From the NCBI RefSeq assembly GCF_017874035.1, contig NZ_JAGGKV010000020.1:1-64000 (forward strand): a stretch of 64,000 nt of DNA, in the 5' to 3' direction. The stretch comes from Paenibacillus aceris. Its GTDB lineage: Bacteria; Bacillota; Bacilli; Paenibacillales; NBRC-103111. Of this stretch, positions 1-8,656 are shown one piece after another. Each line of letters opens with the position of its first letter. Within the stretch, counting starts at the first letter, position 1. Both the position numbers and the translations under genes were made by a program. The notes beneath the pieces were generated by a model. That model was not told where the DNA came from. It worked only from the letters and a program-made list of their open reading frames with translations, and made no database searches.

Positions 1-205
1 GGAGGAAACGAGCGGAAACAAACGCAAATTAACGTAATTCTAAGGTTACTGTTTCTTACACTGGTAACTCTCCGGAATTAGGGGGTCAAACCGTTGTTGG
101 CAAAATAGCGCCCTGTAGTTCCCCTACCTCCCCGCAGGCTGGCGCAATAGCATGACATATGAGGTAAGTTTCGTCTCACTCCAAGCCCCAAAATAAAATT
201 CATCA
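1..205. other. Intergenic region downstream of hutH
   Basis: No ORF is supported here. At 103-122 there is one inverted copy of the 20-bp GGAACT...CTATTT motif that builds the 176-bp elements found at 16.4 and 59.3-59.9 kb. A partner motif 51 bp away on either side is not clearly recognisable, so this is a solitary or decayed copy, or the edge of an element. No clear T-run hairpin for hutH termination was seen. Confidence 0.5.
103..122 (-). repeat. Solitary copy of the 20-bp GGAACT motif
   Basis: The plus strand reads AAATAGCGCCCTGTAGTTCC, the inverse orientation of the motif repeated in the three 176-bp elements. It matches the third and fourth motifs of those elements (for example at 16516 and 59846). 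Only this copy is convincing at this end of the window. Confidence 0.6.
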
Positions 206-1783
206 CTAAAATAATGAACCGGCAACAGCCTCTACCGCCTGCAGCCACTCGCCGTCCAGCAAGGCGGAAGCTACTTCCTCAATCTCGCGCGATGTTGAGC
301 GATCCTGGATCACGGGTGGAACGGCAGCCCGCAATTTGTCATACAGTGCCCGGGTCGCCGGAGCAAGACCTTCCGCCCCGATAAATTCGGCAGCTTCAGC
401 TGCACAGATGAGCTCGATGGCCAGCACTTTCGACACGTTCTCAATCACTTGAGCCGCATGGCGCGCTGCTGTCGTCCCCATCGACACATGGTCCTCTTGA
501 TTCGCCGAGGAAGGGATCGAGTCTACGCTCGACGGATGGGCAAGCACTTTATTTTCCGAAACCAGCGATGCGCTGACATACTGCGTAATCATCATGCCGG
601 AGCCAACTCCAGGATTATGGCTCAGGAAAGCGGGCAATCCGCCGGACAACGCCGGATTCACCAGCCTCTCCGTCCTGCGCTCCGAGATGTTCGCAAGCTC
701 GCTCATGCCGATTTTCAGAAAATCCATCGCAAACGCCATCGGCTGACCATGGAAATTACCACCGGAAATCACAAGCCCCTCATCTACGAATAACAGGGGA
801 TTATCTGTCGCTGAATTAATCTCTATGGCGATCTTATCCGCCGCATAACCAAGAACTTGGCGTGTCGCTCCATGAACCTGCGGCAAGCAGCGCAAGGAAT
901 AAGCGTCCTGCACACGAAGTTCACCCTGGCGCGTCGTCAGCTTGCTGCCCTGCAGAAGTGTGCGCAGGTTGCTCGCCACCCCAATCTGCTCCGGATAAGG
1001 GCGCACGCGCTGCACCTCATCGGCAAAAGCATCCGGGATGCCTCGCAAGCATTCCACGGTCATTGCCGCAATAACATCGGCGATCCGTGCAAGGCGTTCC
1101 GCTTGGACGAACGTCAGCGTACCAATGGAGGTCATGATCTGCGTGCCGTTGATTAAGGCAAGCCCTTCTTTGGCTTGAAGCGTAATCGGCTTCAGCCCTG
1201 CTTTGGCAAGTGCTAAGGCGCCCGGCAGGTGCTGCCCTTGATACATCGCCTCGCCCTCGCCCATCAGCACGAGTGCCAAATGAGACAGTGGCGCCAAGTC
1301 TCCGCTTGCGCCAAGCGAGCCCTGCTCCGGCACAATCGGATGTACGCCGCTATTGATGCAGTCAATCAGCAATTGCAGCGTTTCCAGCCGAATGCCGGAG
1401 TGCCCTTTGGCCAGCGCATTCGCTCGCAGCAGCATCAGCGCCCGCACCGTTCTCTCCGGCAGCGGTTTGCCCACCGCGCAGGCATGGCTGCGAATCAGAT
1501 TGAGCTGCAGCTGTACAGCGTCCTGCGGGGAAATGCGCACATCGCTGAACTTCCCGAAGCCTGTCGTGACGCCATAAACCACTTGCCCTGTTGCGACCAG
1601 TTCCTCCACCATAGCGCGGCACTTCACTACTCGCTTCATGGCTTCATCCTCCAGCACCACCTGCATTCCCTCGCAAGCAACCGCCGCTACCAGAGCCGGC
1701 GTTAATTGCTCGCCATCTAATTTCACCGGCTTCATATCTCCACCGTCATCTTGTTGTTGCTTTTCTTTATATACCATTGCCAT
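206..1783 (-). CDS. hutH: Histidine ammonia-lyase
   Basis: Cytosolic lyase that deaminates L-histidine to urocanate, the first step of histidine use. The protein (525 aa, family usually near 510) keeps the GSLGASGDLAPLSH block at about residues 156-168; its Ala-Ser-Gly (159-161) forms the MIO electrophile. The substrate-site block YGVTTGFGKFSD is at about 70-81 and SSANQEDHVSMG lies near 420. The first ATG at 1783 has AAGGAG 11 bases upstream; an internal ATG at 1735 fits the family length but has its GGTGGAG only two bases away. No other hut gene is adjacent, so the rest of the pathway must be elsewhere. A strong hairpin lies just upstream (1819-1863). Confidence 0.95.
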   Translation of the reverse strand: MAMVYKEKQQQDDGGDMKPVKLDGEQLTPALVAAVACEGMQVVLEDEAMKRVVKCRAMVEELVATGQVVYGVTTGFGKFSDVRISPQDAVQLQLNLIRSHACAVGKPLPERTVRALMLLRANALAKGHSGIRLETLQLLIDCINSGVHPIVPEQGSLGASGDLAPLSHLALVLMGEGEAMYQGQHLPGALALAKAGLKPITLQAKEGLALINGTQIMTSIGTLTFVQAERLARIADVIAAMTVECLRGIPDAFADEVQRVRPYPEQIGVASNLRTLLQGSKLTTRQGELRVQDAYSLRCLPQVHGATRQVLGYAADKIAIEINSATDNPLLFVDEGLVISGGNFHGQPMAFAMDFLKIGMSELANISERRTERLVNPALSGGLPAFLSHNPGVGSGMMITQYVSASLVSENKVLAHPSSVDSIPSSANQEDHVSMGTTAARHAAQVIENVSKVLAIELICAAEAAEFIGAEGLAPATRALYDKLRAAVPPVIQDRSTSREIEEVASALLDGEWLQAVEAVAGSLF

Positions 1784-1818
1784 GTCTATTCAGACTCCTT
1801 TCTCGCTTTAACAAAAGA

Positions 1819-1863
1819 AAGGGACCGTACGGAAGATGTTCTCTTCCATACGGTCCCTTTTTA
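1819..1863. terminator. Strong hairpin between hutH and the upstream gene
   Basis: A stem of about 19 bp with one mismatch (AAAGGGACCGTA / TACGGTCCCTTT outer part, GGAAGA / TCTTCC inner part) is followed by T-rich tracts on both strands. On the minus strand it ends about 36 bases before the hutH ATG and is followed by TTTCTTTTGTT. It could act as a terminator for transcripts entering from either side or as an attenuator in the hutH leader. Bacillus hut operons use HutP-dependent antitermination, but no hutP gene is present here. Confidence 0.6.
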
Positions 1864-2020
1864 AAAAAGAGGGTTCTATGCGATTGTCCGGTATCATGCT
1901 CCAGCCGATGCCTCATCGCGATCACTCACTTTTTAGATTGTTTTGTTATACCTTCTCTCATTGTCACATGCGGGTTCGCAAACTGTCAATATGGCTTATT
2001 GCCCAATTGCGTTCATGCGC

Positions 2021-2054
2021 AAAAAAGCCCCACCCGCCGAAGCGAGTGAGGCTG
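2021..2054 (-). terminator. Rho-independent terminator of the isomerase gene
   Basis: On the minus strand a 12-bp stem (AGCCTCACTCGC with GCGGGTGGGGCT, two G-U pairs) closes on a TTCG loop and is followed by six T. It lies 13 bases after the stop of the 2067-2918 gene. Confidence 0.85.
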
Positions 2055-2066
2055 CAATCTATTAAC

Positions 2067-2918
2067 TTAAGCCAACCATTCTTTTACTTTGGAAGCAAAA
2101 TTGTTCAACATTTCCTGCGAGCCGTATTGGCCGCTGAAATCCTCGATACCAAGGTAACCGTCGTAACCGACAGCTTTCAAATCTGCAAGCAGATGCTTCC
2201 AGTTCACGATACCCGCGTCAATCGGTGCCCACTCGCTTTTCCAAAGCTTAATGCCGTCTTGCGTTTCACCAGATGGTACCCATTGCGCATTTTTCACATG
2301 TACGTGAGCAAGATAAGGTCCTAACAATTCAAGACCCATGCGGTAGTTCTCGAAGCCTTCATGAACCATGTTGCCTGCATCATGCAGAACGCCGATGTGG
2401 TCTGGATTGAACTGGGAAACCAGGCGATGAGACAGCCCCGCGCTCGGTGTAATCGTATTATGGTGGATTTCAGCCAAAGCTTTGATACCATACTGTTGGG
2501 AAAACTCTTGCACATGGTGCAAATAATCAGTAGCTTTTGCAAACAAATCGTTATAGTTTACGCTTTTATCATAATTAGGAACGCCGCAACGGATGAAAGA
2601 GGCTCCTACTTTTTTCGCTGCTTTAAAAACATGCTCTGTCTCTTCCACATCGCAGTTATTTAAATAAGGAGTAACACTTAAATTCACTAGATTATTGTTA
2701 ACAGCGATAAGTCGGAAACGTTCCAATTCTTCATCGGAAGCACTCGGATCCATCGTGCAAAGGTTGTTTCTCCAGAAAGACGGCTTCTCGTTTGCCACTT
2801 CCGCAGGAGTATCTTTAAAACGCCATTCAATCCCTTCAATACCGGCTGCTGAAGCTGCTTTAGCCAGTTCCTCAGGGGTTAAGTCAGGTGTTGCTACCGT
2901 AAAAATAGACAATTTCAT
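2067..2918 (-). CDS. Sugar phosphate isomerase/epimerase (AP-endonuclease-2-like TIM barrel)
   Basis: 283-aa protein of the xylose-isomerase-like TIM-barrel family (IolE/IolI type), which isomerises or epimerises sugars or inositol derivatives with a divalent metal. Visible family landmarks are the N-terminal GIEGIEWRF strand, Glu in LAEIHHN (about residue 145), His-Asp in GVLHDAGNM, His in AHVHVKNAQW and Glu in GYLGIEDFSG near 262. These are the usual metal and base positions. No signal peptide is seen, so it is cytosolic. It is divergent from an AraC-type regulator 157 bp away, which is its likely controller. The substrate cannot be told from the sequence. Confidence 0.8.
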   Translation of the reverse strand: MKLSIFTVATPDLTPEELAKAASAAGIEGIEWRFKDTPAEVANEKPSFWRNNLCTMDPSASDEELERFRLIAVNNNLVNLSVTPYLNNCDVEETEHVFKAAKKVGASFIRCGVPNYDKSVNYNDLFAKATDYLHHVQEFSQQYGIKALAEIHHNTITPSAGLSHRLVSQFNPDHIGVLHDAGNMVHEGFENYRMGLELLGPYLAHVHVKNAQWVPSGETQDGIKLWKSEWAPIDAGIVNWKHLLADLKAVGYDGYLGIEDFSGQYGSQEMLNNFASKVKEWLA

Positions 2919-2995
2919 ATTGAATCCTCCTTAGAGTATCGATCATCATTGTGAAGTCAAAGAGCTTGTTTATTTATCTCTTCTTTATTTTGCAG

Positions 2996-3001
2996 TATAA
3001 T
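2996..3001 (+). promoter_or_regulatory. Candidate -10 box for the AraC regulator
   Basis: A perfect TATAAT lies 75 bases before the AraC start in the 157-bp divergent region. The matching -35 is weak. The region would also be expected to hold the operator shared with the divergent isomerase, but no obvious repeat was seen. Confidence 0.4.
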
Positions 3002-3075
3002 AAAAACGTATTCATTGCATTAATTGGGCAAAAGTTTGCTAATATTGACTCCAGTTTAATAGAGGAGAACCTCGC

Positions 3076-3927
3076 ATGCAGGATCTATACCAAAATCTTC
3101 ATCACATGATCAATTTCCGGCATACTTTGACGAATGAGCCGCGTCCGATGGATTTTCATCAGCATCAGGATCAATATGAAATCTATTTTTTCCTAACCGG
3201 AGACGTTCACTATTTCATCGAAAAGCAGGTATATCACTTACAGTACGGCGACCTGTTGATCATGCACAGCAACGAGCTTCATCGGCCTAATTTTCAATCC
3301 AAAAAACAACGTTATGAAAACTGCGTGATCCATTTTAATCCTGCGCTGCTAGAGAACTTAAACTCTTCGCAGTTTGACTTGCTGCACTGCTTCAATAACC
3401 GCAAGTTCGGCGAACAAAACCGGATGCGTCTGAATCCGCAGCAAATTGACGACATCATGAAAATATACGAGCGCATGGAACTGTACACGCGACCTCAGGC
3501 ATTGCCGGGATCTGATATTTTGTTTGTGGCTGCTTTTACCGAGCTGCTTGTGTTTATTAACCGGATATTCCTAAATCAGGGCAAACAGGAAGAGCAGGTC
3601 ATGATCCCTGATAAACTGTCCTCCCTCTTTACGTATATTGACGAAAATCTGGATCAGGATCTATCGCTTGAAGTGTTGGAGCATGTTGTTTTTATGAATC
3701 GCTCCTATCTTTGCCGATTATTCAAAAAACATACGGGCAGCACCATTCACGAGCATATTTTATTTAAGCGCATTAACAAAGCGAAGCAGCTGCTCCGAGA
3801 GGGCTCTACCGTCACAGATACGTGCCAGTTGGCCGGCTTCAACGATTATTCCAACTTCATCCGCACCTTCAAAAAAGCGGTCGGCCTTCCCCCTCGCCAA
3901 TACCAGGCGCAGCAGCGGCGGGTTTGA
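3076..3927 (+). CDS. AraC-family transcriptional regulator
   Basis: 283-aa regulator with an N-terminal cupin-type sensor (residues about 20-110, with the DFHQHQDQYEIYFFLTG and GDLLIMHSNELHRP strands) and a C-terminal pair of helix-turn-helix motifs (about 185-280). The latter includes the family block LCRLFKKHTG and the signature around GFNDYSNFIRTFKKAVG, then PPRQY. The ATG follows GAGGAG by about 8 bases. Such proteins usually sense a sugar-like ligand and act on the adjacent divergent gene, here the isomerase/epimerase at 2067-2918. Confidence 0.85.
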   Translation: MQDLYQNLHHMINFRHTLTNEPRPMDFHQHQDQYEIYFFLTGDVHYFIEKQVYHLQYGDLLIMHSNELHRPNFQSKKQRYENCVIHFNPALLENLNSSQFDLLHCFNNRKFGEQNRMRLNPQQIDDIMKIYERMELYTRPQALPGSDILFVAAFTELLVFINRIFLNQGKQEEQVMIPDKLSSLFTYIDENLDQDLSLEVLEHVVFMNRSYLCRLFKKHTGSTIHEHILFKRINKAKQLLREGSTVTDTCQLAGFNDYSNFIRTFKKAVGLPPRQYQAQQRRV

Positions 3928-3932
3928 TTGTT

Positions 3933-3960
3933 AGCCCCAGTTAATCACTGGGGCTGTTAG
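3933..3960 (+). terminator. Terminator of the AraC gene
   Basis: A perfect 9-bp stem AGCCCCAGT / ACTGGGGCT with a 5-base loop lies just after the stop codon. It is followed by a modest T-rich tail (GTTAGTTTGTG). Confidence 0.65.
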
Positions 3961-4044
3961 TTTGTGCTGTTTGAGCCCGCGCACGATCAATTCACCCACC
4001 CCCGCCACCACTTTTCGCATCAATTGGTTCCCCAAACAAGCAAA

Positions 4045-4095
4045 CAAAAAAGCCCCCCAACCCTGCAATCATGCAGGATCTAGAGGACCTCTACT
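4045..4095 (-). terminator. Probable terminator of the aminopeptidase gene
   Basis: On the minus strand CCTGCA-TGAT-TGCAGG forms the inner stem, GTCCTC pairs with the G-run further out using G-U pairs, and TTTTTT follows. It sits directly after the stop of the 4102-5217 gene. The internal loop makes it weaker than its neighbours. Confidence 0.5.
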
Positions 4096-4101
4096 CACCT
4101 A

Positions 4102-5217
4102 TTACTTCAAATTCTCCGGGTTCAGCTGCAAAAGCTCAGGCAGAACGAAAAGACCGTCCTTCCGAATCAGCACATCGTCAAACCAAATTTCGCCGCCGCC
4201 GTATTCCGGACGTTGGATGTTCACGATATCCCAGTGCAGCGACGACTTGTTGCCATTGTAAGCATCGTCGTAGCAGTTGCCTGGCGTGAAATGGAAGCTG
4301 CCGTCGATTTTCTCATCGAACAGCGTATCTTTCATCGGATGTTGGATGTACGGATTCACGCCGATAGCGAATTCTCCCACATAGCGGGCGCCTTCATCCA
4401 TATCGAAAATCTCATTGATTCGATCCGTATCGTTAGCCGTCGCTTTAATGATTTTACCATTTTCAAACTCAAGCACGATGTTTTCGAAAATAAAGCCGTC
4501 ATGCGGCGTCGGTGTATTGAAGGAAATGATCCCGTTCACCGAATCACGCACCGGCGCGGAGTAAACCTCGCCATCCGGAATGTTCAGCTCGCCGTCGCAT
4601 TTTACGCCGCCAATGCCTTTGATCGAGAACGTCAGATCCGTTCCAGGACCGACCAAACGCACTTTATCCGTGCGATCCATCAGTTCTTTCAATGCATCCA
4701 TCGCTTTCGACATTTTGCCGTAATCCATCGTACATACATTGAAGTAGAACTCTTCGAATGCATCCGTGCTCATGCTCGCAAGCTGCGCCATTGAAGATGT
4801 CGGGTAACGCAGAACGACCCATCTCGTATCTTTCACACGAACATCAAAATGAACTTGTTGATAATAAATAGAGTTATACAGCTTCATCCGGTCCGCCGGA
4901 ATATCTGACAGCTCGTAAATATTAGCTCCGCCGCGCACACCTATGTAACCTTGCATTTGTTTCATTTGGAAAGCGTCCGCAGCCGCCCATGTCTGCATTT
5001 GAGCTTCTGTCCCGTTCATCACAAGCTGGCGGATCACCGCATGATCTCGCAAATTGACGTAAGGATTAGCGCCTGCTGCGTGAACTTTTTTCACTATTTC
5101 TTTAACAAGAGCGTTATCAATGCCGTAAGCTTCGATCAAAATATTTTCTCCAGGCTGTGCTTTAACGGAATAATTCACAAGCACATCTGCCAGTTTAGTC
5201 AGTCTTGGATCTAGCAT
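4102..5217 (-). CDS. M29-family aminopeptidase
   Basis: 371-aa cytosolic metallo-aminopeptidase of the thermophilic aminopeptidase family (AmpS/PepS/aminopeptidase T), which removes N-terminal residues from peptides using two metal ions. Landmarks are the N-terminal LVNYSVKAQPGENILIEAYG block, the acidic GELNIPDGEVYSAP segment (about 210-223), EFAIGVNPYIQHPMKDTLFDEKIDGSFHF-type C-terminal region (about 280-308) and SSLHWDIV (about 329-336), which supply the usual Glu, His and Asp ligands. The length matches the family. The ATG is 2 bp after the stop of the upstream regulator gene, so the two are translated from one message. Confidence 0.9.
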   Translation of the reverse strand: MLDPRLTKLADVLVNYSVKAQPGENILIEAYGIDNALVKEIVKKVHAAGANPYVNLRDHAVIRQLVMNGTEAQMQTWAAADAFQMKQMQGYIGVRGGANIYELSDIPADRMKLYNSIYYQQVHFDVRVKDTRWVVLRYPTSSMAQLASMSTDAFEEFYFNVCTMDYGKMSKAMDALKELMDRTDKVRLVGPGTDLTFSIKGIGGVKCDGELNIPDGEVYSAPVRDSVNGIISFNTPTPHDGFIFENIVLEFENGKIIKATANDTDRINEIFDMDEGARYVGEFAIGVNPYIQHPMKDTLFDEKIDGSFHFTPGNCYDDAYNGNKSSLHWDIVNIQRPEYGGGEIWFDDVLIRKDGLFVLPELLQLNPENLK

Positions 5218-5219
5218 CT

Positions 5220-5822
5220 TTATCTCTCCTCTTCTTCATCCACCGCAAAAGATGGTTCGTTGATTTGAAACCCGACCGTCGTTAAATAGAACCATTCACC
5301 GTACTCCTCTTGCTGAGCATCCAGCTCAAAGATCAACGCGCGGAACTTTGTCAGCCACTCCGCAAATTTCTCTTTGCTCATCTTCACTTCCAACTGAGTG
5401 GACATCCGATGCCATAGCGCTCGGTCCGAAGAAGGAATTTGGAACGCTTCCTCCGGTGCGGCAATCGCCCGAAGCCTCGCACGTGCGAGAACATTAAGCG
5501 TCGTTTCACGGTAGTAGTTCTCTACTTCGGAAACATAGGGGAGCAGCGCTTCGCTAGGCACAAAGCCACGCGCGACGGCGCGGTAAAATTTTTGTACGAT
5601 ACCGTTTTTGAGTTCTGTTCGCACAACTGAAATCAAACTATGCTTTTCCAGCTCATTCAAATGATAATGTACCTTTGCACGCGCCATTCCTAACAGTTTA
5701 GCCAATTGTTGGCCGGTGTACGCTTTTTCGATAAGATAAAGCAGCACCTTGGCGCGCAGTGGATCACTTATCGTTTTTAATTGTTCTAACTCTTCAATAA
5801 TATAAACCGGTTGCAGCTTCAT
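5220..5822 (-). CDS. ArsR-type winged-helix transcriptional regulator
   Basis: 200-aa protein with an N-terminal winged-helix DNA-binding domain (about residues 8-85; EQLKTISDPLRAKVLLYL, then GQQLAKLLGMARAKVHYHLNELEKHSLI) typical of ArsR/helix-turn-helix-20 proteins. A C-terminal alpha/beta part of unknown ligand follows. No ArsR metal-binding Cys motif is visible. It is the first gene of a two-gene unit with the M29 aminopeptidase and has a near-perfect promoter with an inverted repeat downstream of it, so autoregulation is likely. Confidence 0.8.
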   Translation of the reverse strand: MKLQPVYIIEELEQLKTISDPLRAKVLLYLIEKAYTGQQLAKLLGMARAKVHYHLNELEKHSLISVVRTELKNGIVQKFYRAVARGFVPSEALLPYVSEVENYYRETTLNVLARARLRAIAAPEEAFQIPSSDRALWHRMSTQLEVKMSKEKFAEWLTKFRALIFELDAQQEEYGEWFYLTTVGFQINEPSFAVDEEEER

Positions 5823-5886
5823 CTGGATTCGACCTCCCTCTAATGTACCAATTTTGCCGTGTAAACAAGCGTTTCTTGGTCAACTC

Positions 5887-5906
5887 TTAATCTCTCACGA
5901 GATTAA
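5887..5906. promoter_or_regulatory. Perfect inverted repeat, candidate operator
   Basis: TTAATCTC-TCAC-GAGATTAA is an 8-bp perfect inverted repeat with a 4-base centre. It lies downstream of the -10 box and upstream of the ArsR-like gene. Position and symmetry fit a repressor operator used for autoregulation; binding is inferred. Confidence 0.55.
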
Positions 5907-5935
5907 TTAAACGACGGTCAAATCTTTTTAACCGT

Positions 5936-5964
5936 ATCATAATGCGAAAAGGAAATCATGTCAA
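5936..5964 (-). promoter_or_regulatory. Sigma-A-type promoter of the regulator-aminopeptidase unit
   Basis: The minus strand has TTGACA (5959-5964), a 17-bp spacer and TATGAT (5936-5941). This is a near-consensus vegetative promoter about 115 bp before the regulator ATG. Confidence 0.75.
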
Positions 5965-6057
5965 TTGCCGTTTCTGCAATGTTCATGGATCATCCTCCTC
6001 ACTTACATAATTCAACGCGTTAACGAGTTCCCGTAGTTAAGCTTTATTCTCTATGGT

Positions 6058-6102
6058 AGCAAAAAGGGACGTTTCTGTCACCAAGAAAGGTGGAAACGTC
6101 CC
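6058..6102 (-). terminator. Terminator of thiC and the thi operon
   Basis: A 10-bp perfect stem GGGACGTTTC / GAAACGTCCC, extended internally by CACC/GGTG, is followed on the minus strand by TTTTTGC. It lies just after the thiC stop codon. Confidence 0.85.
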
Positions 6103-6110
6103 ATAAATAT

Positions 6111-7898
6111 TTAACTGTAGATCCGGCTTCCCGCTTCACGGAATTCTTTGGACTTTTCCTGCATCCCGCTGCTCACAGCGGCCTCATCATCTAGCCCCTG
6201 AGCATGTGCATATTGACGGATATCCTGCGTAATTCGCATGGAGCAGAACTTCGGTCCGCACATGGAGCAAAAGTGTGCTGTTTTCGCGCCTTCTGCCGGC
6301 AGCGTCTCATCGTGATACTCGATCGCGCGTTCCGGATCAAGCGATAGATTGAATTGGTCGCGCCAGCGGAACTCAAAGCGCGCCTTCGACAGCGCATTGT
6401 CGCGAATTTGCGCGCCCGGATGCCCTTTAGCGAGATCGGCGGCATGCGCAGCGATCTTGTACGTGACGACTCCGACACGGACGTCCTCCTTGTTCGGGAG
6501 GCCGAGATGCTCCTTCGGCGTCACATAGCACAGCATCGCCGTGCCGAACCAGCCGATCATCGCCGCGCCAATGGCGGAGGTGATGTGGTCGTAGCCCGGC
6601 GCAATGTCCGTCGTCAGCGGCCCCAGCGTGTAGAACGGCGCTTCATCGCATACTTCCAGCTGACGGTCCATGTTTTCCTTGATCATGTGCATCGGCACGT
6701 GACCCGGCCCTTCAATCATCACTTGGACGTCATGGCGCCAAGCGATTTTGGTCAATTCGCCGAGCGTCTCCAATTCGGCGAATTGCGCCTCGTCGTTCGC
6801 ATCGGCGATCGACCCAGGGCGCAGCCCGTCGCCGAGGGAGAAGGCGACATCGTAGGTTTTCATGATTTCGCAAATTTCTTCAAAATGCGTATAAAGGAAG
6901 TTCTCCTTGTGATGCGCCAAGCACCAAGCGGCCATAATCGATCCACCGCGGGAAACGATGCCCGTGACGCGTTTAGCGGTCATTGGAATATAGCGGAGCA
7001 GCACGCCGGCATGAATCGTGAAATAGCTAACCCCTTGTTCTGCTTGCTCAATCAGTGTATCCCGATATACTTCCCAAGAGAGGTCCTCGGCTTTACCGTT
7101 CACCTTTTCAAGCGCTTGATACAGAGGCACCGTACCAACCGGAACCGGCGAATTGCGAATGATCCATTCTCGCGTTGTATGTATGTTTTTGCCCGTCGAT
7201 AAGTCCATGATCGTATCTGCGCCCCAACGGGTAGCCCACGTCATTTTTTCAACCTCTTCCTCAATGGAAGAAGCGACAGCGGAATTTCCGATGTTGGCAT
7301 TGATTTTCACCAGGAAGTTACGACCGATGATCATGGGCTCGCTTTCCGGATGATTAATATTAGAAGGAATAATAGCTCTGCCTAGGGCGACTTCTTTCCG
7401 CACAAACTCGCTATCTAGATTCTCGCGAATCGCAATGTACTCCATTTCGGGTGTTACGATGCCTTTACGGGCATAGTGCATCTGCGTTACGTTACAGCCC
7501 GGTTTAGCGCGAAGCGGTCTTCGATTTAATGCTGGGAATACTTCCGCTGCCCCTCTTGCATCCGGTGAGGAAAGTCCGTTATCCTCCGGCTTTACTTCGC
7601 GTCCTTCATACGCTTCAACGTCCCCGCGCTCCTCAATCCATGACAGCCGATTGGCTGGCAGTCCTTGCCGGATATCCGTTTGCTTCTCAGTATCTGTATA
7701 AATGCCGCTGGTGTCATACACATGTATGGGCTCGTTCGCTACTTCTTCCCCCTGAATATTCGTGGAAGTTCCGAGGGAGATTTCCCTCACCGGCACCTGA
7801 ATATCCGCTCTGGAGCCTTGCACGTACACCTTTTTGCTACCTGGAAAAGTAGATACTTGAACGTCTTTCACTGGACTTACGTTATTGCTTGTTGTCAT
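6111..7898 (-). CDS. thiC: Phosphomethylpyrimidine synthase ThiC
   Basis: Radical-SAM enzyme that rearranges 5-aminoimidazole ribotide into hydroxymethylpyrimidine phosphate, the pyrimidine half of thiamine. The protein is 595 aa, close to the Bacillus length. The C-terminal iron-sulfur motif FCSMCGPKFCSM (CX2CX4C, about residues 555-566) is intact, and the GDGLRPGS and EGPGHVPMH blocks are present. AAGGAGG lies 9 bases before the ATG. It is the last gene of the thiamine run, but a hairpin terminator separates it from thiE. No separate TPP riboswitch fits in the 104-bp gap, so it probably depends on read-through or an unrecognised promoter. Confidence 0.97.
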   Translation of the reverse strand: MTTSNNVSPVKDVQVSTFPGSKKVYVQGSRADIQVPVREISLGTSTNIQGEEVANEPIHVYDTSGIYTDTEKQTDIRQGLPANRLSWIEERGDVEAYEGREVKPEDNGLSSPDARGAAEVFPALNRRPLRAKPGCNVTQMHYARKGIVTPEMEYIAIRENLDSEFVRKEVALGRAIIPSNINHPESEPMIIGRNFLVKINANIGNSAVASSIEEEVEKMTWATRWGADTIMDLSTGKNIHTTREWIIRNSPVPVGTVPLYQALEKVNGKAEDLSWEVYRDTLIEQAEQGVSYFTIHAGVLLRYIPMTAKRVTGIVSRGGSIMAAWCLAHHKENFLYTHFEEICEIMKTYDVAFSLGDGLRPGSIADANDEAQFAELETLGELTKIAWRHDVQVMIEGPGHVPMHMIKENMDRQLEVCDEAPFYTLGPLTTDIAPGYDHITSAIGAAMIGWFGTAMLCYVTPKEHLGLPNKEDVRVGVVTYKIAAHAADLAKGHPGAQIRDNALSKARFEFRWRDQFNLSLDPERAIEYHDETLPAEGAKTAHFCSMCGPKFCSMRITQDIRQYAHAQGLDDEAAVSSGMQEKSKEFREAGSRIYS

Positions 7899-7946
7899 GT
7901 TATTTCCCTCCTTTTTTTAGTTGAAGTACATTAATTTCGGCATGCT

Positions 7947-7990
7947 TAAAAAGCGGGCTAGCGCAGCATTGATCCAATGCGGTCTAGCCC
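7947..7990 (-). terminator. Terminator between thiE and thiC
   Basis: The minus strand folds as GGGCTAG...CTAGCCC with an inner GCATTG/CAATGC stem, then GCTTTTTAAG. It lies 13 bases after the thiE stop. It should reduce transcription into thiC unless bypassed. Confidence 0.75.
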
Positions 7991-8002
7991 AGCCAAAATA
8001 AA

Positions 8003-8656
8003 CTAGCTCCGCATCGATAACATACGGACTAACTCAGCCGCTGCTTCGCGCGGTGAGCGCGCCCCGGCGATCGCGCTCACAACCGCAACGCCATCCGCAC
8101 CAGCGCGGATGACGGGCGCGGCATTCCCGGCATCGATACCGCCGATGCCGACCAAAGGCAGCCGGATGCCGCCTTCGCGCATCCGGGCAATCATGGCGGG
8201 CCCCCCGACCTCACGCGCATCAAGCTTCGTGCGCGTGGCGTATTGGGGGCCTACGCCCAGGTAGTCGGCGCCTTCGGCCAGCGCCGACTGCGCCTCTGCC
8301 AGATCGTGGGCCGACACGCCCACGATCATATGCTTCAGCCGCTGCCGCACGGCGGCGGCTGGGGCGTCCTCTTGGCCGATGTGAATGCCATCGGCCTCCA
8401 GCTCTAGAGCGAGCCTTTCATCGTCGTTGACGATGAAAGGGATCGCATGCTGCGCGCACAAGCGGCGCAGCCGTGCGCCCAGCTCGAGCAGCGCCTGCCC
8501 CTGCAGGGCGCCGGCGCCTTTCTCGCGGAGCTGAAACATCGTGATGCCGCCGGCAATCGCCGCCTCCAGCACCGCATAAGGGTCAACCCCGCCGCAGTTC
8601 GGGGTGCCCATCACCAAATACAAGCGCAGCGCTTTGCGCAATTGCTCGCTATTCAT
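8003..8656 (-). CDS. thiE: Thiamine-phosphate synthase ThiE
   Basis: 217-aa TIM-barrel enzyme that couples hydroxymethylpyrimidine diphosphate to thiazole phosphate carboxylate, making thiamine phosphate. Visible signatures are TMFQLREKGAG (about 37-47), FIVNDDERLALELEADGIHIGQED (about 75-98), DYLGVGPQYATRTK (about 131-144) and PLVGIGGIDAGNA (about 166-178). These are the pyrophosphate- and metal-contacting strands. Its ATG overlaps the thiD stop by four bases (ATGA), showing translational coupling. The region is unusually GC-rich compared with its neighbours. Confidence 0.95.
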   Translation of the reverse strand: MNSEQLRKALRLYLVMGTPNCGGVDPYAVLEAAIAGGITMFQLREKGAGALQGQALLELGARLRRLCAQHAIPFIVNDDERLALELEADGIHIGQEDAPAAAVRQRLKHMIVGVSAHDLAEAQSALAEGADYLGVGPQYATRTKLDAREVGGPAMIARMREGGIRLPLVGIGGIDAGNAAPVIRAGADGVAVVSAIAGARSPREAAAELVRMLSMRS

